From Sulfitobacter sp. (GTDB taxonomy: Bacteria > Pseudomonadota > Alphaproteobacteria > Rhodobacterales > Rhodobacteraceae), in assembly GCA_024636395.1 (NCBI GenBank), contig JAGXHD010000176.1, positions 1 through 5,524 on the forward strand: a DNA stretch of 5,524 nucleotides. The letters are read 5' to 3'. Under the pieces are notes generated by a model. It made no database searches. It was not told the origin of the DNA and saw only the letters and a program-made list of their open reading frames with translations. Positions within the stretch are counted from its first letter, which is position 1, and every line of letters begins with the position of its first letter. A program made the translations under genes and the position numbers. Shown in pieces: positions 1 through 5,524 of this stretch.

Positions 1-879
1 ATGCCCATAATAATTGCCCTCCGAGCGAGCCCAAGTAGCCAGCCCTTCGGCCAGCAGCCAGCCGTAGGCGATGTTGGAAAACTGTTGCAGGCGCGCGAAA
101 ACGGTCTGCGCGCCGATCAGCATCGGAAATGTCTGGATCAGCCCTGCGTTCGGGTCGGTCGAGAGCTCCGACGAAAGCCTGTCAATCGCCCGGCCGCTCA
201 TAAGGCTGTCAGCGTCGAGCACGATCATCCCCTCAAATGCCGCACCCCAGCCGCGCGTCCATTCTGCGATATTACCTACCTTTTTATCGGTGTTCTCGAT
301 CCGGCGGCGGTAGTGGACGGCAAATCCCTCAGGCGCGTGATCCTGCAAGTCCTGATAGGCCTGCCACTCCTGCATTGCGATCGCGTGGTCGCGGGTGTCC
401 GATAGAATGAAAAGTGTGTAGCGGTGCGGCCCTTTCCGGGCGGCCAGATCATCCAGCATCGCTCGGGCATTCCCGAATACGCTGGCAGGAGCCTCGTTAT
501 AGATTGGCACCAAGAGAGCCACATCAACGCCCTTCACAGTGCCTTTGGGCCGTGCATCAGCCTGCTCTCGTGCCAAAAGCCCTGCGATGGCCACGCCTAC
601 CGTGCTCACCGAAAGGCTGACCCAGATGAAGGTCGCACCGATCATGCTGAGAAGCGCCCATTCCATCCCGCTCAAGCCGCCATTCGCGAGCCAGCCGTAG
701 AGTCCGTAGATCAATAGCCACGTGCCAATCAGTGCGGGCGCGAACGTGGCCGTGCGCCAGCCGTCGGTTGGTGTCGGAGCCGGAGGTGTCGCTCTTGGGG
801 GAGCTGTCTCGAATGCCTGCTCACGCCCCTCCAAGGGGGCGAGGGGAGGCATGGCGGACGGAAAGGGCGCATCATTCAT
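1..879 (-). CDS. opgH: Glucans biosynthesis glucosyltransferase H, N-terminal part (cut by window edge)
   Basis: Inner-membrane family 2 glycosyltransferase that polymerises glucose from UDP-glucose into the beta-1,2 backbone of osmoregulated periplasmic glucans and moves it to the periplasm. The frame is open from ATG 879 to the window edge, giving 293 codons with no stop. After a proline-rich, soluble N-terminus of about 43 residues come two likely membrane segments (about 44-65 and 72-103). The GT-A domain follows, with LLVPIYNE (122-129), SDT (160-162, first Asp region), DADS (222-225, metal/nucleotide-binding DxD) and the end motif GNYYGH (288-293). These are characteristic of OpgH. The third catalytic Asp and QxxRW motif lie outside the window. 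The start overlaps the opgG stop as ATGA, with only a weak upstream GGA, so translation is probably coupled. Met10 (852) is a less likely alternative start. The N-terminus is far shorter than in the 847-residue E. coli enzyme, as in other alphaproteobacterial forms. Confidence 0.95.
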   Translation of the reverse strand, partial: MNDAPFPSAMPPLAPLEGREQAFETAPPRATPPAPTPTDGWRTATFAPALIGTWLLIYGLYGWLANGGLSGMEWALLSMIGATFIWVSLSVSTVGVAIAGLLAREQADARPKGTVKGVDVALLVPIYNEAPASVFGNARAMLDDLAARKGPHRYTLFILSDTRDHAIAMQEWQAYQDLQDHAPEGFAVHYRRRIENTDKKVGNIAEWTRGWGAAFEGMIVLDADSLMSGRAIDRLSSELSTDPNAGLIQTFPMLIGAQTVFARLQQFSNIAYGWLLAEGLATWARSEGNYYGH

Positions 880-2405
880 GTGGTTTGGGTCCATCGATAA
901 AGCCAGACTTCACTCAAAGGCGCTTCATTCACCCGCAACTGAACGCGGAATTCTGAGAAGGTTGCACCCTCGGGTTGAAAGGTGAACGCAAGCCGAGGCC
1001 CATTGGTTTCCGGGTTACGCTGTAAAATACCTTCCGTGGTAGTGCCCGCAGAGCTGCGTAGGGTAATTTCAACCGCTTCCAGGTCCTGCGGGAGCGCGCT
1101 GCCGTCCTCGAAATCGATGACCATCACGAGCCCGCCTTCGGGCCTGCCACCCATGGCTGAGCCTGTCACGCGCAGCAGTTGTGGTGTTGCGGGAGACGGA
1201 TCGGCGCCCCATTTCAAATTATAGCGCATCTCGTGCTCGGCGCCCGCTGCAATCGGTGCGGCGGGGCGCCAATAGGCCACGATATTGTCGTAGATCTCGA
1301 GATCAGCAGGGATCTCCACCAGTGTGACGACACCGGCGCCCCAATCGCCGCGCGGCGTGATCCAGACGGAGGGGCGCTGATGATAGAGCGCCTCTAGGTC
1401 GTTATAGTCGCTGAATTCCCGCTTGCGCTGCATGAGGCCGAAACCTTTAGGGTTTTCGTCCCCGAAGGCGCTGATTTGCAGCGTCGTGGGATTGGCGAGA
1501 GGCCGCCAGATCACTTCGCCCCAGCCGTTGTGGATCAGCAGCCCGTCGCTGTCATGGACGTTGGGGCGGAAATCTGAAAAGCGAGCACGATCGGTCGCAT
1601 CGAAGAGAAACATCGAAGTGAGCGGCGCGATGCCCACATGATCCATCTCGGTGCGCGCGAAGATCGTCGCTTCGATTTCCATGTCGAGGACATCACCGTG
1701 GGTGATGTCGAAACGGAATGCACCTGTGCAGCTGGGGCTGTCCATAAGCGCATGCACGGTCACCGACATATCCTGTGCCTCCGGTGTCTCGATCCAGAAG
1801 GCGGTGAAATCAGGGAATTCCTCGCCGAGCTCATCGCCGGTCTTGAGCGCGAGGCCGCGCGCCGAAAGCCCGTAAATCTCGCCGGTGCCGATGCCCCGGA
1901 AATAACTGGCACCCTGAAACACGCTGTATTCGGTGTAAAGATTATTGCTGAGCAGATCGGCGCGCAGACGTATACCGGAATAGCCCATATGCTCGTTCAA
2001 CGGCAAATCAGGGAATTGGTCGGTGCGGTCGAAGACGTCGAGATCAAACAGGAGCGGGCTCGCTGTCCCTTCGTCCACGATGTTCACTTCGATGGCGCGG
2101 GGGTAGTAGAGACCGGGCGGAAAGACATCAAGGCGCAACGGCCGGTTGGTGTTTTCCCAAAGCCCGTTGCGCGTGTCAAACCAGATCTTGCGGTATTGAT
2201 CGTAGCTGATGTTCTGCCATTCAGGTGGGATGGTAGGGCGGAGTGCGTAGTCCTGTTCTGACAGCGCGCGGGCGCGGTTCTTTACCGTCTGGGCATTGAA
2301 CGGTGCGCCCGCATCTGCGGGGCGCAACGGGGCCCCCTGGGCCCGGGCGGCAGTCGGAAGTGCCGCAAGCGCGGCCAGCATTTTGAGGACGTCACGGCGC
2401 AGCAT
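876..2405 (-). CDS. opgG: Periplasmic glucan biosynthesis protein G (MdoG/OpgG/OpgD family)
   Basis: Periplasmic protein required for OPG backbone synthesis or branching, 509 residues, close to the usual family length (about 510-550). The N-terminus has twin arginines (R3-R4, RRDVLK), a hydrophobic stretch (9-20) and a likely cleavage site after ARA (20-22). This resembles a Tat signal, as known for E. coli OpgD; E. coli OpgG uses Sec. The large MdoG beta-sandwich domain spans about 30-395, with conserved stretches RPLRLDVFPPGLYYP (88-102), FRGIGTGEIYGLSARGLAL (169-187), VHDSDGL (283-289) and DNIVAYWRP (373-381). A smaller Ig-like C-terminal domain covers about 405-509. Asp285 and Asp373 are 88 residues apart, the same spacing I recall for the catalytic pair Asp300/Asp388 of E. 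coli OpgD (GH186 beta-1,2-glucanase), so hydrolase residues may be kept. The ATG overlaps the opgC stop by one base and has a good GGAGA ribosome site. Choosing opgG rather than opgD is by operon context; a Rhodobacter-type OpgI paralogue cannot be excluded. Confidence 0.93.
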   Translation of the reverse strand: MLRRDVLKMLAALAALPTAARAQGAPLRPADAGAPFNAQTVKNRARALSEQDYALRPTIPPEWQNISYDQYRKIWFDTRNGLWENTNRPLRLDVFPPGLYYPRAIEVNIVDEGTASPLLFDLDVFDRTDQFPDLPLNEHMGYSGIRLRADLLSNNLYTEYSVFQGASYFRGIGTGEIYGLSARGLALKTGDELGEEFPDFTAFWIETPEAQDMSVTVHALMDSPSCTGAFRFDITHGDVLDMEIEATIFARTEMDHVGIAPLTSMFLFDATDRARFSDFRPNVHDSDGLLIHNGWGEVIWRPLANPTTLQISAFGDENPKGFGLMQRKREFSDYNDLEALYHQRPSVWITPRGDWGAGVVTLVEIPADLEIYDNIVAYWRPAAPIAAGAEHEMRYNLKWGADPSPATPQLLRVTGSAMGGRPEGGLVMVIDFEDGSALPQDLEAVEITLRSSAGTTTEGILQRNPETNGPRLAFTFQPEGATFSEFRVQLRVNEAPLSEVWLYRWTQTT

Positions 2406-3652
2406 TATGTTCTCCGTTTCCAGGGATTTGATTTGAACCAGCCGGCTCCATAGGCAGCCGCGACCAGCAAGGCCGCGCCGCCCAGATTCACCAGCAAGGA
2501 AGTGAGGGTATCGCGTCCGGCGAGGTCCATGACAAAACCCAGAACCCGCGCGAGAAACATTGATACGATGAACACGGCCAAAGACTGCTGACCGACCTTC
2601 AGAATGACCTTCAGCATCTGCGCCCAGAGACGTGACACCACACCGGTGCCGCGGGCCAGCAAGTTGTCGCCCTTGTCACCCGCAATGACCCAGGCCAGAT
2701 AGGCGAGCGACAAGAATTGGATGAAGCGGAACAGGCCAAAATCGGTTTTGTCGATAAGCGGCAGCATCGCCAGACGTGCCTCGATTACGGGATTGCCCGT
2801 CTCGGTCACGAAAAACCAATCACGCTCGATGGCGCGTATCGCGACTTCGCTGACCATCACATTGGCGAATACGATGAGGGCCGCCAGAATGATCAGATAT
2901 TTATGAACGGGTGGGGGCGGCAGCCAGCCGCGCATGAAGGCAAAGCCGGTGAAGAATACAAGCTGCCATGCGAACGGATTAAAATACCATTGCCGGTCCG
3001 ACCATGGCTCCGCCGAGAGCGACAGGTTGGCTTCGCCCATGAGCCAGGTCTGTGCGCCCAGCCAGACCGCGATCATGAAGGCGAACACCAGCCCCGTATG
3101 GATGCGCTGCAATGCCATCACCACCGGCATCATAGCCAGAACGACGATATACATCGGCAGAATGTCGAAATAATTGGGCACATAACTTAGCGTCATGAGG
3201 CCCAGCATCGGCAGGGCCGGATCCTCGAAGAACTTCCACAGGTTGAGTGAACCGATATAGTATTTATCGTGGCTGCCGTAGAAATCGAGGCCGGCCAAAA
3301 ACGCCGCCAGAGCCACGAAAAGCCCGATATGGGCCCAGTAGACCTGCCAGATGCGGAACGCGACGCGGGCGGTGCCGAGTGCCCAGCCGCTGGTCCGGAA
3401 CGTGCCGCCAAAAGCGATTGCGGAAGCCATGCCGGAGCAAAATACGAACATCTCCGTTGCATCCGAAAAGCCCCAGCGGGCTGGGATCCATGATATCAGA
3501 AAGTTACCCGGCGTATGGGCGATCAGGATGATGAACATCGCGATGCCGCGAAAGAAATCGAGGCGCAGGTCGCGCACCCGTGGCGTAGCCGCCGCTGCGG
3601 CGGAGAGGGGTGCTGTTACGGAAGAGGAGATATCGGTGGCGGCAAGCGTCAT
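2405..3652 (-). CDS. opgC: OpgC-type membrane succinyltransferase for periplasmic glucans
   Basis: Polytopic inner-membrane protein of 415 residues, expected to add succinyl groups to the OPG backbone, giving it negative charge. After a hydrophilic, Ala/Ser-rich leader (1-25) comes the conserved start of the OpgC/acyltransferase-3-like fold: RLDFFRG (30-36), then the His of LIAH (43-46) and GFSDATEMFVFCSG (61-74). About ten hydrophobic segments can be picked out (roughly 36-54, 65-82, 105-122, 145-160, 163-181, 187-205, 227-243, 251-269, 306-324, 355-375, 388-405), and the C-terminus is basic (KRRT). This type, known from Rhodobacter sphaeroides, is distinct in sequence from E. coli OpgC (MdoC). 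The start is 18 bp after the TPR-gene stop with no strong Shine-Dalgarno (only CGGA), suggesting coupled translation. The next Met (residue 39) would remove the conserved RLDFFRG motif, so ATG 3652 is preferred. The exact acyl group transferred is inferred from the family. Confidence 0.9.
   Translation of the reverse strand: MTLAATDISSSVTAPLSAAAAATPRVRDLRLDFFRGIAMFIILIAHTPGNFLISWIPARWGFSDATEMFVFCSGMASAIAFGGTFRTSGWALGTARVAFRIWQVYWAHIGLFVALAAFLAGLDFYGSHDKYYIGSLNLWKFFEDPALPMLGLMTLSYVPNYFDILPMYIVVLAMMPVVMALQRIHTGLVFAFMIAVWLGAQTWLMGEANLSLSAEPWSDRQWYFNPFAWQLVFFTGFAFMRGWLPPPPVHKYLIILAALIVFANVMVSEVAIRAIERDWFFVTETGNPVIEARLAMLPLIDKTDFGLFRFIQFLSLAYLAWVIAGDKGDNLLARGTGVVSRLWAQMLKVILKVGQQSLAVFIVSMFLARVLGFVMDLAGRDTLTSLLVNLGGAALLVAAAYGAGWFKSNPWKRRT
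2411..2415 (-). promoter_or_regulatory. Ribosome binding site of opgG inside the opgC 3' end
   Basis: GGAGA on the minus strand, five bases before ATG 2405, within the last codons of opgC. It is the clearest Shine-Dalgarno sequence in the operon and supports the chosen opgG start. With the TAATG stop/start overlap, it fits stop-and-restart coupling from opgC to opgG. Confidence 0.7.
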
Positions 3653-3670
3653 GTGTTTCGTATGTCCGGG

Positions 3671-5023
3671 CTATTGAGCGGCGATGCCGCGGGCGATGTT
3701 GATTTTTTCGAAGCGCGTCGCTGCAAACCGGTCGATGTGACCACCGCGTATTTTCTGCCGGTCCCGCAAGATTGCTGCACTCGCATCATACCGGCCCGCG
3801 CGCAAGCCGGCATCGACGGTGATACGCTCGAAAACGTCGCGTTGTGCATGACTTCCGCCGATACTCGGCATCAATGGCCGCGCGGCGGCGAGATTGAGGA
3901 AGGCGGTATCGTAGCGGCCTTCGGAGAAGGCGCTCAGCCCGGCGACGACTGCGGTCCCCGGCGCATCGACCCGTGCGGGCATTTCGCCCGGTTTAGTCGC
4001 ATCGCGAGCAAAGCGGGCGGCCAAAGCATCGCGCGCGGGGCCCCGCTGCGCGCCCGTCAAGGCGAGCAGATAATGCAGATCGGCAAACACCAGACAGCCA
4101 TCCTCGACCCGGTTCTCGCAGAAGTCAGCCAATTCCTCCCAGCGCGGGCCGATATCTACACCTTCCAGCTCCAGCCGCATCAGCAGGGACGTCGCGTTGG
4201 AGATGTCGCGGTAATCGTCTGTTTTGTCAGCGCGAATCTGGGCATCGTAGAGGCCGAGAGCGACGTCCAACTCGCCGCGCTCCATGTGGAGCAGCGCCTT
4301 GTGCCACCACACGTGGTAGCGGAAGTTATTGGATCCCGACCAGGCTGCGGTGTTGCCCTCGATCAGGGCGATGCCTGCGTCGGGGCGCGCAGTCATGTCG
4401 TGCACATGAGCCACCGCATGAAGCCCCCAAGCATCATCGTGCGCCAGTGTCAGCCCCTCGCGGCCCGCGGCCTCGGCGGCTTTGTAGTCGCCGGTTTCCT
4501 CCAGCGTGAACGCGTGGCAGCCCAGCAAATACCCGCGACAGGCGTTCTGATCGGTATGGGCCGCCAAGATCCGCTCGACCGAGCGGCGCATGCCCGCACT
4601 GTCGCCGAGCATGAAACGGATCCCCTGGCTGAGCTTGGCGGTAATCGTATCGTGGGGCAGGGCGCGCAGCACCTTCTCGGCGGCACCGGCAGCGGCACTC
4701 GGTTTGCCGTCGAGCCAGAGCGCGAGCGCGTCGATCCACCCCGCCTCGCGCTGCGTGATCGGCTGCTGAGTGGCCGCCATCTTGGCAGCGGCGAGGGCAT
4801 CACGGGCGATCTGGGTCATTTCGGCACGGCCGGTCATCAGGCAGAACAGACCACGTGCAGCATGTCCCATGGCAAAATCGGGGTCAGCCTCCATCAAATG
4901 GCCCAGATGCACGGGCGTCTGCTGGCCGTGCGAGAGGACGCCATGGACAACGCCATTCCAATGCGCCACGGAAGCGGCGGAGGTCAGTGTCACGGGGCAA
5001 GAGCACATATCGGTTCGGGTCAC
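3671..5023 (-). CDS. Tetratricopeptide repeat protein, TTC38-like
   Basis: Cytoplasmic-looking helical-repeat protein of 450 residues with no signal peptide or membrane segment. It consists of TPR-like helix pairs over most of its length, for example around 44-82, 95-122, 163-195, 198-221, 235-263 and 360-382. The pattern HAVAHVHDM (202-210), the FRYHVWWHKALLHMERG block (234-250) and GGSHAQRD (389-396) are typical of the TTC38/StaR-like TPR family, present in bacteria and animals but without an assigned biochemical function. Several histidines recur in these blocks (H202, H206, H237, H241, H246, H392). The GTG at 5023 is preceded by AAAGG ten bases upstream, and an in-frame TGA lies two codons before it. 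ATG at 5008 (Met6) is an alternative but has no visible ribosome site. It heads the operon, ending 18 bp before opgC, so it is probably co-transcribed with the OPG genes. A scaffold or regulatory role in OPG synthesis is possible but unproven. Confidence 0.85.
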   Translation of the reverse strand: MTRTDMCSCPVTLTSAASVAHWNGVVHGVLSHGQQTPVHLGHLMEADPDFAMGHAARGLFCLMTGRAEMTQIARDALAAAKMAATQQPITQREAGWIDALALWLDGKPSAAAGAAEKVLRALPHDTITAKLSQGIRFMLGDSAGMRRSVERILAAHTDQNACRGYLLGCHAFTLEETGDYKAAEAAGREGLTLAHDDAWGLHAVAHVHDMTARPDAGIALIEGNTAAWSGSNNFRYHVWWHKALLHMERGELDVALGLYDAQIRADKTDDYRDISNATSLLMRLELEGVDIGPRWEELADFCENRVEDGCLVFADLHYLLALTGAQRGPARDALAARFARDATKPGEMPARVDAPGTAVVAGLSAFSEGRYDTAFLNLAAARPLMPSIGGSHAQRDVFERITVDAGLRAGRYDASAAILRDRQKIRGGHIDRFAATRFEKINIARGIAAQ

Positions 5024-5033
5024 GTTTCACACA

Positions 5034-5038
5034 CCTTT
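5034..5038 (-). promoter_or_regulatory. Possible ribosome binding site of the TPR gene
   Basis: AAAGG on the minus strand, with a ten-base gap to GTG 5023. The gap is slightly long, but this is the only purine-rich Shine-Dalgarno-like run near either candidate start. It favours the GTG over the ATG at 5008. Confidence 0.4.
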
Positions 5039-5044
5039 GGATAA

Positions 5045-5057
5045 GACATGCCATGTC
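5045..5057. promoter_or_regulatory. 13-bp palindrome, possible operator of the TPR-opgCGH operon
   Basis: GACATG-C-CATGTC is a perfect inverted repeat with a single central base, 22-34 bp upstream of the TPR-gene GTG. A further half-site, GACAT at 5064-5068, lies just beyond it. Read on the minus strand, ATGTC-N6-GACAT forms a second, overlapping dyad. The position, in the presumed leader or promoter of the first operon gene, would suit a repressor or activator site. No regulator gene is nearby, and no known consensus was matched with confidence. Confidence 0.35.
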
Positions 5058-5121
5058 GGGGCAGACATAGCGTTACTTTGTCTTTAAACCAGTACCGGCT
5101 TTCACGGCAGGTCCAGAGGGG

Positions 5122-5177
5122 CTGTCACACGGCAACGTGAACCTGTCCACGGGTTTCGTGAGCGGACTGTCACACGG
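5122..5177. repeat. Three direct repeats of CTGTC(A)CACGG upstream of the operon
   Basis: CTGTCACACGG occurs exactly at 5122-5132 and 5167-5177. A copy lacking one A, CTGTCCACGG, lies between them at 5143-5152. Starts are 21 and 24 bp apart, about two helical turns. Copies 1 and 2 each run into an inverted repeat, CACG-N4-CGTG (5128-5139) and CACG-N5-CGTG (5148-5160), which copy 3 lacks. The array is 99-154 bp upstream of the TPR gene on its 5' side, and so could be a binding array for a regulator of the operon. Function is inferred from position only. Confidence 0.45.
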
Positions 5178-5233
5178 GCGCCGATCCGCCCGAGCATGAG
5201 CACATTCCTGCCGCTATCCGCCTAAATACAGGG

Positions 5234-5524
5234 CTATTCAAGAGGTTTTTCGCTCAGCCATGTTGCAAGAACTTCGTCGGTGTCCTGACCGAAGCGGGGT
5301 GGCGGGCGTTGGTATTTGACGGGAGTCGCTGAAAACTTGAGCGGATTGCCGAGCAGCTGTATCTCGCCCCCGGCGATGCCCTTGGCGGGCATCGTCCGCA
5401 CCGTTCCCCGCGCCTTTGCCTGTTCTGATCTGAGCGCCTCGCCGATCGTGTTGATCGGCCCTGCGGGCACTTTTACCCTGCGCAACGCATCGAGGATCCC
5501 TGCCTTGGTCCATGTGAGCAGCGC
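5234..5524 (-). CDS. Class III (CaiB/BaiF family) CoA-transferase, C-terminal part (cut by window edge)
   Basis: The last 96 residues of an acyl-CoA transferase that moves CoA between carboxylic acids. The frame is open from the window edge to TAG at 5236-5234, so the true start lies outside. Family C-terminal signatures are visible: VPAGPINTIGEAL near residues 19-31, the following short linker ending in ARG, the LLGNPLKFSATP block (57-68) and the closing PPRFGQDTDEVLATWL (75-90). The catalytic Asp lies in the missing N-terminal part, and the substrate (formate, carnitine, succinate/hydroxy acid and others) cannot be told from this fragment. The gene is co-directional with the opg operon but 210 bp away, across a region with repeats, so it is probably a separate unit. 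No convincing intrinsic terminator follows it. Confidence 0.88.
   Translation of the reverse strand, partial: ALLTWTKAGILDALRRVKVPAGPINTIGEALRSEQAKARGTVRTMPAKGIAGGEIQLLGNPLKFSATPVKYQRPPPRFGQDTDEVLATWLSEKPLE

Noticed and set aside
1..405. 134-codon plus-strand open frame at the window start
   Set aside because: It lies opposite opgH, whose glycosyltransferase motifs (DADS, GNYYGH) are unambiguous; the plus-strand product resembles nothing.
1638..2261. 207-codon plus-strand open frame inside opgG
   Set aside because: It is fully antisense to the conserved OpgG coding region and shows no family motif or ribosome site.
3515..5044. 509-codon plus-strand open frame opposite the TPR gene
   Set aside because: It is an antisense shadow of a GC-rich gene. 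Its product has low-complexity, Arg/Gly/His-rich composition with no recognisable domain, whereas the opposite strand encodes a clear TPR protein.
5058..5100. Sigma-70-type promoter for the TPR operon (for example TATGTC at 5064-5069 as -10)
   Set aside because: No hexamer resembling TTGACA lies at 16-18 bp spacing, so I could not support a specific promoter, although one is expected somewhere in this region.
5122..5177. CRISPR-like array
   Set aside because: The repeats are only 10-11 bp, just three in number, one is imperfect, and the spacers are 10-14 bp, far below CRISPR dimensions.
5175..5192. GC-rich hairpin CGGGCG-N6-CGCCCG downstream of the CoA-transferase gene, considered as an intrinsic terminator
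   Set aside because: The six-pair stem is real, but the minus strand continues without any T-run. It also overlaps the third direct repeat, so termination is unsupported.

Overview
The window looks like part of an alphaproteobacterial chromosome, most likely Rhodobacterales (Rhodobacter/Roseobacter group). This rests on the GC-rich coding bias, the alphaproteobacterial-type OpgC, the short-type OpgH, and a gene set resembling the known Rhodobacter sphaeroides opg locus. The taxonomic call is an inference from gene content; no rRNA or marker gene is present.

Every supportable gene is on the minus strand, so the window reads from high to low coordinates. At the upper edge (5524-5234) is the last 96 codons of a class III (CaiB/BaiF-type) CoA-transferase. 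A 210-bp intergenic region (5233-5024) follows. It carries three near-copies of a CTGTC(A)CACGG direct repeat and, closer to the next gene, a 13-bp palindrome that may be an operator. A tightly packed four-gene run comes next: a tetratricopeptide (TTC38-like) protein (5023-3671), opgC (3652-2405), opgG (2405-876) and the 5' part of opgH (879-1, leaving through the lower edge). The spacings are 18 bp, a 1-bp TAATG overlap and a 4-bp ATGA overlap, which points to one translationally coupled transcript starting upstream of the TPR gene.

The opg genes make osmoregulated periplasmic glucans (OPGs). OpgH is the inner-membrane glucosyltransferase that makes and exports the beta-1,2-linked glucan backbone. 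OpgG is a periplasmic protein that shapes the backbone and belongs to the same superfamily as the GH186 beta-1,2-glucanases. OpgC is a polytopic membrane protein that adds succinyl groups. The leading TPR gene has no established role in this pathway, and its place at the head of the operon is the most notable point of context. The rest is a recognisable, known pathway; I see no clearly new defence or mobile system. No tRNA, rRNA, CRISPR array or insertion sequence was found, and no non-coding stretch is longer than 300 bases.
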